Source: Melanocharis versteri
Taxonomy: Eukaryota; Chordata; Aves; Passeriformes; Melanocharitidae
Length of the DNA: 64,000 nucleotides
Direction: 5' to 3'
NCBI GenBank assembly: GCA_013397845.1
Contig: VZTG01010518.1
Span: 97,625-161,624, forward strand
The notes under the pieces were generated by a model. It saw nothing but the letters and a program-made list of their open reading frames with translations, was not told where the DNA came from and did not search any database. Shown here piece by piece: positions 57,301-64,000 of the stretch (the first letter of the stretch is position 1; each line of letters opens with the position of its first letter). Made by a program: the position numbers and the translations under genes.

Positions 57301-60300
57301 TGGCACTACAGGAACTACCTGCTCTAAGTCTATTAAAGTTTTCCTGGACGTAAGTATTTTCTTGAAGTTGTACCAGAAAGACCGCATAGGAGAAGCAGCC
57401 TCCAAGATAATGAAGATGTCACTAGACTTTTTTGTTCTCTGCTCTAGAAAGCAAAGGAGGGAAATCTACAGAGAAATTTCTTAACATGAGGTTGTTGAAT
57501 AGGATCCTTTTGATGATAATATTATTATTTCAAGAAGTTACTGTCAATATATAAAACTACAAAATAGGTGACTTTTTAAATTGGCCTTTAACTTTTTCTT
57601 CTCCTGTCTTAGAACTATGAGCTGGTACTCAATGATGGGCACTCTGATGTCATCCAGAGGACACCTGGAGGAAAAATACCATTCCAAATCCGTTCCATGG
57701 GCATCTACCTGGTGGTTGACACTACTGTTGGTTTGATACTCATGTGGGACAAGAAAACCAGTATATTCATCAAACTTAGTCCCAGCTTTGAGGTATACTT
57801 TAAAAGTGAAAACGTGAATAAAATTAATTCTGTAATATATTCATATTGTCTCTCAAAGAAAGAGGGTGGGAATTTAGACTGTAAACCAGAAGACTGTAGC
57901 CAAAAGAGCAGAAATCACATATTATCCTTGTTGTGTTGACTTAAATTGTGTACTACGCATTATCCTTAAAATACATTATTCAGCAATGGCATAACAGCAA
58001 CTTTATCAGTAGCTTTCTTCATGAAAAAACCCTCACTGAAGAGACATATTCAGGATCAGCTAAAACTAAATAGCTCAGTACTTAGAACAAAACCTGTCTG
58101 TCTACTCTGCTTCCTATCCTTATACTCCTTCTTCCTAACAACAAATTAGAGACATCTCTTCATGAAAAGCATTTTATGAAAATGTCCAATGCTGTTACTT
58201 AATGGGCATTAATAATCTCAAATAAGATGATTACATAAGATTCATCCTGAGGTCTGTTACTCACAGATGCTAAGAAATTGTACCTTACTGATCTTTGTCA
58301 TTTTGGTTTTTTATCCTGATGCAGGGCCATGTCTGTGGACTTTGTGGAAACTATGATGGCAATGGAAATAATGACTTCACTACTCGCAGCCAGTCTGTGG
58401 TAGGAAATGTGCTGGAGTTTGCCAATAGCTGGAAAGTGTCTTCTAGTTGCCCAAATGCCAATCGGACACAGGATCCATGCACTGCAAACCCATACAGGAA
58501 AGCCTGGGCACAGAAGCAATGCAGCATCATTACCAGTGAAGTGTTTGCAAAGTGCCACTCTCAGGTATGACAAAAAATTTAGTCTTAAATTCTTGATAAA
58601 ATGATTACATCATTTTTTGAGGTTGTCAAGCATGACAAAATGTATTTTAGAGTATTTTTTTAATCTAAGTGAAGTTAGACCAAGTTCCTACATAGAGAGA
58701 CTGCATAGAAATATTTTCACTTTCATTTTCTCAGCTTTTGTCTTGAACAAGTACACTAAACAAATTGATCGTTTTGGTTGGCTAGTTTTTTTGTTTGTTT
58801 GTTTTTAATAGAAGGAGCAATGATAGATAAATCTCAAGATATGTTTATTTTCTAATGGCATCATTTTCTACTGATTTAAATATCAGCCACCTAATATGTA
58901 TGACTCTGTGCTAGCTTTCCAGTATTTTGCAACTGTATCTTCAACATCAAACAGTTCTTAATATTACAGCTTACTAGCAATAGCTTTATTCTACGTCTTC
59001 CTCTTGAATTTTCAAAGCATTCTCATGATTTCTTCCTTTCTTAGCTGTCTCACAGAGCTGTGAGTTTCAGATATCTAATTCAGCTATTTTAGGACAGTGC
59101 AAAGAGGACAAGGGCATGAAAACTTAAATGTTTTCTCCATCAGGTTGAACCAAATGAATATTACCAAGCATGTGTGGATGATGCTTGTGCCTGTGACACT
59201 GGAGGAGACTGTGAATGTTTCTGCACAGCAGTAGCTGCCTACGCTCAAGCGTGTAATGAGCTGGACATCTGCATATCATGGAGAACCCCATCCATTTGTC
59301 GTGAGTTTCCACCCACTACTTTTTTAAGGGGTTCAGAGGGGGAGAAAACAGAAGGAAAAAAAGGAAACAAAGTAGAACAAGAAAGGAGGGATAAAATTGT
59401 GTTTCTAAGAAGCACACCTGTATACTTAAAAAACAAACAAACAAAACCCCAAAATACACCTAAAAAACCCAGACAAAGCAGTTGGGTAAATCACTGGAAG
59501 CCAATCTATCTTAGTAAAATGAAACCACAGTAATAACTTTACAAGTGGTGTGATTAATGTCTAATTAACTTGACAATCATGATAGACTACTGGTGAAATA
59601 CGATATTTTAATACACTGCCACCTGTCTACATCAGGCTCCATGTAAATAAATATTTGTGCATGCTAGCTAAGATCAGTGATCAAATCAACTGATTTTTTC
59701 ATGTTTAATGTATAACTCTTGTCTATGATGTATATATTTATTGGTGTTAAAAGGTTTTAGAAATGTAGTAATTGTATTGCATTAGCTCTATTAGACAATA
59801 TATTGTTCACCACCTATATGATTATGCTGATCCCACTGCATTTTTACCTAGCAAAACTGAAACAGTATAGAGCTAAAACATCAAAGGTATTCTTCTGACA
59901 TTTCTTCTTCTAGCCCTGTTCTGCGATTACTACAATCCACAAGGGGAATGTGAGTGGCACTACAAGCCGTGTGGAGCACCTTGCATGAAGACCTGCAATA
60001 ATCCAAGTGGGAAGTGCCTTCATGAGATGAGGGGTTTGGAAGGTAACCATAATTATGCATATCTCATTCTATTTGAAAGGTTGAAATGCAGTATGGTGAA
60101 CAAAATTTATGTTACTCAGTGTATGACATGTTTGCAATCGAAAGAAATTGTAAGAAGAGATTTTCTAATTAGTATTGTATTCCCTAATGGATAATGTACT
60201 TATTTGGAGTGAAGATGAGGCCAAAATACTCCAAAGCATAATGTGCAATCAAAAGAATAGCAGTAAGAGGGTCTGAAATTCCACTTACTATGTGAGACTT

Positions 60301-63300
60301 TTTGGGAAAAGCAGATATGAGTGTAGAGTTACTTATACTTATGAAAGGCCTAGTGTCAACTTGAGTCCCTTTTCATTGCAGGCTGCTATCCACAATGTCC
60401 AAAGAATAAGCCCTATTTTGATGAAGAAACCATGACTTGTGTTTCTAATTGTGGTTGCTATGAAGATGGAAAAAATTACAAACCAGGAATGGAGATGCCT
60501 TCAAAGCAAAATTGTGAATCATGGTAGGATTAGAAAAGAATTTTAATAATAGAGTTTAAAATTGTGGAACATAAATCATCACACATTAAATTTGTTGTTT
60601 ACCAACAGGAACTAGGCCAGTCAGAGGCTGATGAACAATATCTAATTTTCTTCCCTTCTCAGGAAATTAAATGATAACACGGTGAAGAATTTTAACATTG
60701 AGAGATTAATTTACTACTTATTTTGTATATTTACTGAAGTACTTCTTAGTTATTATCATCATTATTAAATGAAGTGAAAACAAGCTAAAATAATTTTAGT
60801 TAGGGAATAGTCTGGGAATTTTTAAAAAGATATACCTAAACTCATCATGTGAAATTCATTAGAAGTTAGCAGCCAACTCACCTACATTGTTTTGAGCTTG
60901 TTTCTGTTATTGCACTGGTACTTGCGTAGTTGCAACTGTCAGCATGTATTCTCATGCATTACTGATGACAAGTGCTGCTAAGCCTCCTGTAAGGCCTAAG
61001 TACAAAGTTAGCAAAGCCAGTTGAGAAGCAGTTTTCTTAAGATACCTTTAAAGTAGCTACACTTAAATATGGTAAGCAGTGCAATCTGAATAGCAAAAAT
61101 CTTAAGCCAAAGCCCATTGGAGCTAAACCAACTTCCTTGGCAGGTTTTGCCATAGATGCCTTTGCCTATATCATCTAGGCCATTAACAGCACTAAACCTA
61201 ACCCATTAAATACGTATCTAAATTTCAGTTTATTCAGGATATAGATGTCCTTAGTCCCTGTAAATAAATACATCAAGATTCAGCTCTTAACAGAGAAATT
61301 GCCCTTAAAACCAGAATTATTCTTGCACATTTTGGAAGTCAAATGGAAATTCACTGTGTAGATTACCTCAACATCTGTGGTAGTGATCCTTTGTATATAT
61401 CCTTTTAAATGTAAACGATACATTTACTGCACTTTTCCCTTCCAAAAAATAAATAGACCTATTGGGGAGATAAGAGTATTTCAAATTACCCATCTCACAT
61501 CTTTTGCCCTGTTCCCAAAAGCACTGGTAGGGATGCTGCATGTTTTATATGCTGGCTCAAATAAGAGCTACCTTTCTTGCCAGAGAACTATGTGAAGATT
61601 TGTAGCTTGAATTTGTACAGCAGAACTGAATATCTAACTTAGAGAAGGTAGGGTCATTTTACATTTAAACATACAATGAATAGCAAACGATTGATAGAAG
61701 AAAAAATTTTAAAATGATGTCACGAACCAGTATGTCCACATTCATAATCAATTTTTCTCTTTTTCAGCGAATGCACAATTCATGGCAAAAAATGCAGATA
61801 TGATGAACATGGTATGTTGATGAAGTAATTTCTATATGAATAACACACATTTAGGGTACTCTGTGTTTCAGATAGCAAGGAGTAACATCCTGTTTTGATT
61901 TACAGAATGTGTCTGCATTTATGAGGGGCAGAAATACAACCACAACGATGTGGTCTACAACACTACAGATGGCACAGGATGGTGTATTGTTGCAACCTGC
62001 GGTCCCAATGGAACGCTTCAAAGGTTTATCCATGAATGTCCAATCTCAACATCACCCGCAACAGCAACGACATTTCACTTCAGCTCTACACCACCTACTG
62101 CTACTTCCACAGGTACATCCTTTGTAGCCCATGAAAGTGTATTCTCCTGATTAGTGAGAAAAATGTATTTTGCAGTACATATCGCTCAGATATTGGCATT
62201 GAGACAATGAAATTTTGGTTTTTAGAATTCCTGTACAGCATTCTTCGGGTTGGGAATCTCTAGTTACTCTGGGCATATGATGTTTTATGAGATCAGTATT
62301 CAGTATAAAATATGTAAGTTTTGAAATTACAGAAAATATCAGCATTGCTGGAATTCAGTAGCTATTTTCCATATATTTCATAATGAGAGTTCACCTGCAA
62401 AAGCTCTCCAGCCAATAAATGGTTTCTTAAGATCAGAGCTAAAATACAAAGTGTAGGGATGCTTGAAATGGAGGAGGAAAGACAATGCAATGAAGAGTCA
62501 ACTGATTTGGAAGAAAAAAGGAGCTATGGATCTTGATGCATACACTAAACATTACTCTTTCCACTGATTTCAGTACATTCCAGAGAGCCTAGTATATAGT
62601 GAAGCAAGATACAACCAAAGCAAATACACTGAACCAAATGCAAAAGAAGTGAGACTTGGTTTTTTTCCAGAGTGCATAAATTAGACCTGAGTCTCATTTC
62701 AGCACCATGTAACACATAATTAGTATTCTCTTGGGAAGTGACAGTTCCAAGCATGTCAGTACATTAAATTCCTGGGTGATGGATTTTCTGTTCTAAAACA
62801 TATTAAATTATACGTATAATAAACTGATGCACTACAGGAGCATAATGCAAGAAAAAGGACATTAGGAAAATTGTCAGCCCATTTAAAATAACAAAAAAAG
62901 GTAATATCTACAGGAATTTATTCTTAAATTCATGGTCTCTTCATTTTCTCCTTCGCAGTGTCACCAACTACATCAGTATGTGTTCATGAAGTCTGTGAGT
63001 GGTCAGAATGGTATGACGGGAGTCTACAAACCCCTGGCTATGATGGGGGGGATTTTGAAACTTTTGATGATTTACGAGCGAAAGGTTATGAAGTCTGTAA
63101 AGCCCCAAGGGCTGTTGAATGCAGAGCAGAAAAGTTCCCTGATATACCACTGAAAGACCTTGGCCAAGAAGTAGAATGCAGTACAACACAAGGGCTTATA
63201 TGTTACAACAAGGATCAAATTTCAACAATGTGCAACAACTACGAAATCAGAATCCTCTGCTGTGTTTTTGTACCATGTTCTTCAACAACACTTTTCAACA

Positions 63301-64000
63301 CATCAACCCCGGTCACAACTCCAACTCCAACAGAAACATCTACTGAAACAACCTATTCAGTTACTACAACTTCAGAAAGTACAACATTGACACCTTCAAC
63401 TACTGAAGAAACAACTACAACACCGGTCACCACATCTCCTTCAACAATTCCTCTTTGTTTTAAAGAAAAATGTTACTGGTCAAGATGGTATGATGTCAGT
63501 TATCCGGGGTCAGGTTACAATGATGGAGATTTTGATACCATTCAGAACATTAAAAATTCGGGATACAAAGTCTGTGACAATAGAAAGGATGTGGAATGTA
63601 GAGCAGTGCGGTTCCCTAATACTCCATATCCTCTACTGGAGCAAAACATAACGTGTAACACAGAAGAAGGGTTAAAATGTTACAACAAAGACCAACTGCC
63701 GCCCATCTGCTATAATTATGAATTAAGATTTAAATGCTGCAAAAATATAACGGTGCTGTGTGAAACAACCCCTGAAAGTCTTACTACAGCACAAACAACT
63801 GCACTTCTTTCAAGTACAACATACAAAAAACTGACAACGACTCCAAGTTTACAAACAAAACACAAGACAACAACTCAATACACAATTCAACCAAAAACAG
63901 ATTACATACTTACCAGACTAACATCAAAACCAACTACGCAAACTCAGAAAGAAACAACTTATACAACATATTCAACAACCACCACCTGTGAACCCGAAGT
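39269..64000 (+). CDS. MUC5AC: Gel-forming mucin, MUC5AC-type, 5' part (30 exons, runs off the window)
   Basis: This is a secreted polymeric mucin that forms mucus gel on epithelia. I joined exons by GT-AG (one GC-AG) sites with matching phases: 39269-39341, 42222-42281, 43259-43520, 44511-44625, 45091-45181, 45768-45880, 46372-46588, 46932-47057, 48064-48181, 48796-48934, 50271-50381, 50778-50847, 51643-51780, 51865-52029, 52764-52858, 53852-53978, 54520-54775, 55405-55454, 56094-56194, 56322-56473, 57000-57138, 57236-57349, 57613-57792, 58325-58564, 59144-59300, 59914-60042, 60382-60523, 61768-61811, 61906-62112, 62959-64000. They give about 1657 codons without a stop. The order signal-D1-D2-D'-D3-CysD-PTS-CysD is that of MUC5AC/MUC5B. 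I prefer MUC5AC because D3 reads like mammalian MUC5AC (GIYLVVDT...GLILMWDKKTSIFI), and because avian MUC5B (alpha-ovomucin), as I recall it, lacks CysD domains. Family is certain; paralogue is inferred. The 3' half is outside the window. Confidence 0.8.
39342..42221 (+). other. Intron 1 of the mucin gene (2.9 kb), with a GC-richer island
   Basis: The intron starts GTAGGA and ends TTTTACCAG. Most of it is AT-rich. About 40130-40560 is clearly richer in G and C than its surroundings and holds repeated CAGAGC/GAGCTC-like words; it may be an intronic regulatory element or an old insertion. A 15-base A run with more A tracts lies at 41005-41026. I see no exon in it; the ORF at 40419-40766 has no recognisable domain. 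Confidence 0.6.
42222..45880 (+). CDS. MUC5AC: Mucin exons 2-6: short linker and VWD1 (D1 domain)
   Basis: Exon 2 (20 codons) is a short polar linker. Exon 3 opens VWD1 with the signature NGRVCSTWGNFHFKTFDGD (about residues 51-69), which pairs with mammalian MUC5AC/MUC5B. Exons 4-6 continue with a LTFLWNGHDALLVELDKKY stretch and the CGLCGDFNG motif (Cys182 and Cys185). CxxC motifs of this kind are tied to disulphide-linked assembly in VWF and mucins. Exon 6 carries the KLTPIQFGNRQKMDGPTEQC segment that leads into C8-1. Phases run 1,2,0,1,0 through the exon ends. Residues about 25-238. N-glycosylation sequons include NAT and NQT. Single N positions at 45475 and 45667 fall in intron 5, not in exons. 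Confidence 0.85.
45616..45666 (+). repeat. 51-bp tract duplicated at 48219-48269 (copy 1)
   Basis: The tract starts AGGTGCTTCAATTTCAAGA and ends AATCAAAGTCAAA, immediately before an N at 45667 in intron 5. An exact copy stands just after another N in intron 9. Confidence 0.95.
46372..48181 (+). CDS. MUC5AC: Mucin exons 7-9: C8-1 and TIL1 of the D1 assembly
   Basis: Exon 7 (residues 239-310) is a C8 domain with the Cys spacing CIQDLCQCDSS...CMCNTFAEYSRQC, followed by the NWRTSDLCPKSC hinge into TIL1. Exon 8 is the Cys-dense TIL1 (YHECGSPCSDTC...CTDGCVCPPG). Exon 9 completes it and starts an E-type module (CTYEGETYAPG). Exon 8 ends at CAG|GCAAGC, so intron 8 is a GC-AG intron; no in-frame GT donor keeps the domain intact. 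The segment is about residues 239-391. A single N (48218) and a duplicated 51-bp tract follow exon 9 closely, in intron 9. Confidence 0.83.
48219..48269 (+). repeat. 51-bp tract duplicated from 45616-45666 (copy 2)
   Basis: It is identical over 51 bases to copy 1 and directly follows the N at 48218, after a G-rich run (GGGGGGG, then GGGGG). Exons 6-9 lie between the copies in correct order, so the segment between the two Ns is placed plausibly. Confidence 0.95.
48796..52029 (+). CDS. MUC5AC: Mucin exons 10-14: VWD2 (D2 domain)
   Basis: Exon 10 ends the preceding E-type module (CTCVGGEWSC) and opens VWD2 with GTCSIEGGSHISTFDEKYY and GDCSYVLTK. Exons 11-13 carry the CGLTDTETCLKGVAVSLNG, IYTQLPFSAANVTIFRPSSF and LGLQLQVQLVPLMQ-like strands (here FGLQLQVQLVPLMQVF). 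The exon 13/14 junction makes CGLCGNFNDVQTDDF (Cys544, Cys547), the CxxC plus calcium-loop type sequence of VWD domains. Exon 14 ends with the EDPC motif before C8-2. Residues run from about 392 to 599. All junctions are GT-AG with phases 0,0,1,1,1. Identity to the mammalian MUC5AC/5B D2 pattern is very high. Confidence 0.85.
52764..55454 (+). CDS. MUC5AC: Mucin exons 15-18: C8-2, TIL2 and E-type module
   Basis: Exons 15 and 16 form C8-2 (residues about 600-673), with YAQHWCGLLSD, CMFDTCNCEKSEDCMCAAL and the AKGVLLTGWRSKAC end. Exon 17 (256 bases, the longest exon of the D assemblies after exon 3) is TIL2: KYTYNVGSCQPTCRSLSEPD, VPVDGCTCINGTYMDESGKC, then CPCYYKGMPLSSGEVVHD. Exon 18 is a 50-base exon with CTCAYGKLSCIG. 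The exon 17 acceptor follows a C/T-rich tract ending CTCTCAAG and was chosen because it gives the conserved C-T-K-Y start. No frame break is seen. Residues about 600-775. Confidence 0.83.
56094..56473 (+). CDS. MUC5AC: Mucin exons 19-20: D' TIL module
   Basis: These two exons encode residues about 776-859: CVPPMVYVDCGN, then GAGCQKSCQTLDMEC, CVSGCVCPHDQVLDGKGGC, and the E-type entry CPCIHNGNSYSPGESIRVGC. It is the D' TIL/E unit that precedes D3 in VWF and gel-forming mucins. In VWF, D'D3 is where propeptide-guided multimer disulphides form; the same role in mucins is known for the family. Exon 20 ends in phase 2 inside the NNC-TC motif and joins exon 21 cleanly. Confidence 0.83.
57000..58564 (+). 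CDS. MUC5AC: Mucin exons 21-24: VWD3 (D3 domain) and start of C8-3
   Basis: Exon 21 finishes the E module (CTCRNRKWQCSEEPC) and opens VWD3 with CSVYGDGHYTTFDGKRF and GDCEYVLVQ. Exon 22 carries the FRVITENIPCGTTGTTCSK block. Exon 23 holds the GIYLVVDTTVGLILMWDKK segment, closer to mammalian MUC5AC than to MUC5B or avian ovomucin. Exon 24 starts with GHVCGLCGNYDGNGNNDF (Cys1008, Cys1011; acidic/Asn loop of the calcium-site type), then VLEFANSWK, DPCTANPYRKAWAQKQCSII. Residues about 860-1084. All four exon ends are phase 0. D3 is the site of intermolecular disulphides between mucin N-termini in the family. Confidence 0.85.
59144..60523 (+). CDS. MUC5AC: Mucin exons 25-27: C8-3 and TIL-like segment after D3
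   Basis: Exon 25 (residues 1085-1136) ends C8-3 with YYQACVDDACACDTGGDC and ECFCTAVAAYAQAC, nearly invariant across MUC5AC/5B. Exons 26-27 carry LFCDYYNPQGECEWHYKPCG, CMKTCNNPSGKC, LEGCYPQCPKNKPYFDEE and a CGCYEDGKNYKPG module, the TIL-like region that closes the D3 assembly. The NCGCYEDG form is closer to MUC5B at this point, so the sequence shows a mix of MUC5AC and MUC5B features. Exon 27 ends in phase 2 at TG|GTAGGA. Confidence 0.82.
61768..62112 (+). CDS. MUC5AC: Mucin exons 28-29: VWC-like Cys-rich tail and first PTS residues
   Basis: Exon 28 is a 44-base exon (CECTIHGKKCRYDEH). Exon 29 carries ECVCIYEGQKYNHNDVVY, then NTTDGTGWCIVATCGPNGT, the conserved end of the N-terminal Cys-rich block, and finishes with a Thr/Ser/Ala/Pro run (STSPATATTFHFSSTPPT) that is the first mucin-type segment. 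Residues about 1227-1310. The exon 29 donor is AG|GTACAT, phase 1. Mammalian MUC5AC and MUC5B have the same tail followed by a TTFxFS-type motif. Confidence 0.8.
62959..64000 (+). CDS. MUC5AC: Mucin exon 30 (central exon, incomplete): CysD1, PTS, CysD2, PTS, start of CysD3
   Basis: This is an open frame of 347 codons to the window edge, probably the start of the large central exon. CysD1 (62979-63278, residues 1318-1417) has CEWSEWYDG, DGGDFETFDDLR, ECRAEKFPD and ten cysteines. A PTS run of 59 residues follows, mostly Thr/Ser/Pro. CysD2 (63456-63761, residues 1477-1578) has CYWSRWYD and LPPICYNYEL with ten cysteines. Then comes a Thr-rich PTS run of 75 residues that is also rich in Lys and Tyr. 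The final TCEPE at 63987 looks like the entry to a third CysD. WxxW is a known C-mannosylation motif, and CysD domains are linked to non-covalent mucin cross-linking. The 5' splice acceptor CTTCGCAG is clear. Confidence 0.85.

Noticed and set aside
39269..64000. Assignment as MUC5B / alpha-ovomucin or MUC2
   Set aside because: Bird alpha-ovomucin lacks CysD domains as I recall, and the D3 wording fits MUC5AC better. MUC2 has a different N-terminal start and only two CysD. Kept as a lesser possibility for MUC5B.
1..64000. tRNA, rRNA, CRISPR, prokaryotic operon features
   Set aside because: I saw no tRNA cloverleaf with paired A and B boxes (GGTTCGA-like words at 15594 and 32886 lack the rest) and nothing prokaryotic; the sequence is vertebrate nuclear DNA.

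Overview
The window looks like nuclear DNA from a bird, taken from a draft assembly. The evidence is several 3'-end fragments of CR1 retrotransposons of the avian type, an AT-rich intron/intergenic texture, and one large intron-rich vertebrate gene. Five N positions or runs (11144, 29650-29681, 45475, 45667, 48218) show it is a scaffold with unresolved joins. Some joins are flanked by duplicated sequence that is probably assembly artefact.

Region 1-39190 (about 39 kb) holds no protein-coding gene that I can support. It contains four CR1 pieces (8683-8940 +, 10845-11640 -, 26120-26177 +, 37749-37980 +), a 131-bp inverted repeat flanking the gap at 29650-29681 (28643-28773 and 29987-30117), a possible decayed retroviral gag-like remnant on the minus strand near 34.1-34.7 kb, and minor simple repeats. 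The rest is unassigned, AT-rich intergenic sequence.

Region 39191-64000 is the 5' part of one plus-strand gene for a secreted gel-forming mucin, most likely MUC5AC. I could join 30 consecutive exons with matching phases and no internal stop, giving about 1657 codons up to the window edge. The order is: TATA box; signal-peptide exon; D1 (VWD, C8, TIL); D2 (VWD, C8, TIL); D' (TIL); D3 (VWD, C8, TIL-like); a cysteine-rich VWC-like tail; then the start of the big central exon. That exon holds two complete CysD (WxxW) domains separated by Thr/Ser/Pro-rich mucin segments, and the first residues of a probable third CysD. The C-terminal half (rest of the PTS exon, D4, VWC, cystine knot) lies beyond the window. 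D1-D2-D3 should drive N-terminal assembly of mucin multimers in the secretory pathway, the PTS segments carry O-glycans, and the CysD domains give non-covalent cross-links.

I see no new kind of biological system. The most useful observations are the paralogue assignment, a GC-AG intron, an unusually short pre-D1 linker, an atypically Lys/Tyr-rich second PTS segment, and three sequence duplications tied to assembly gaps.
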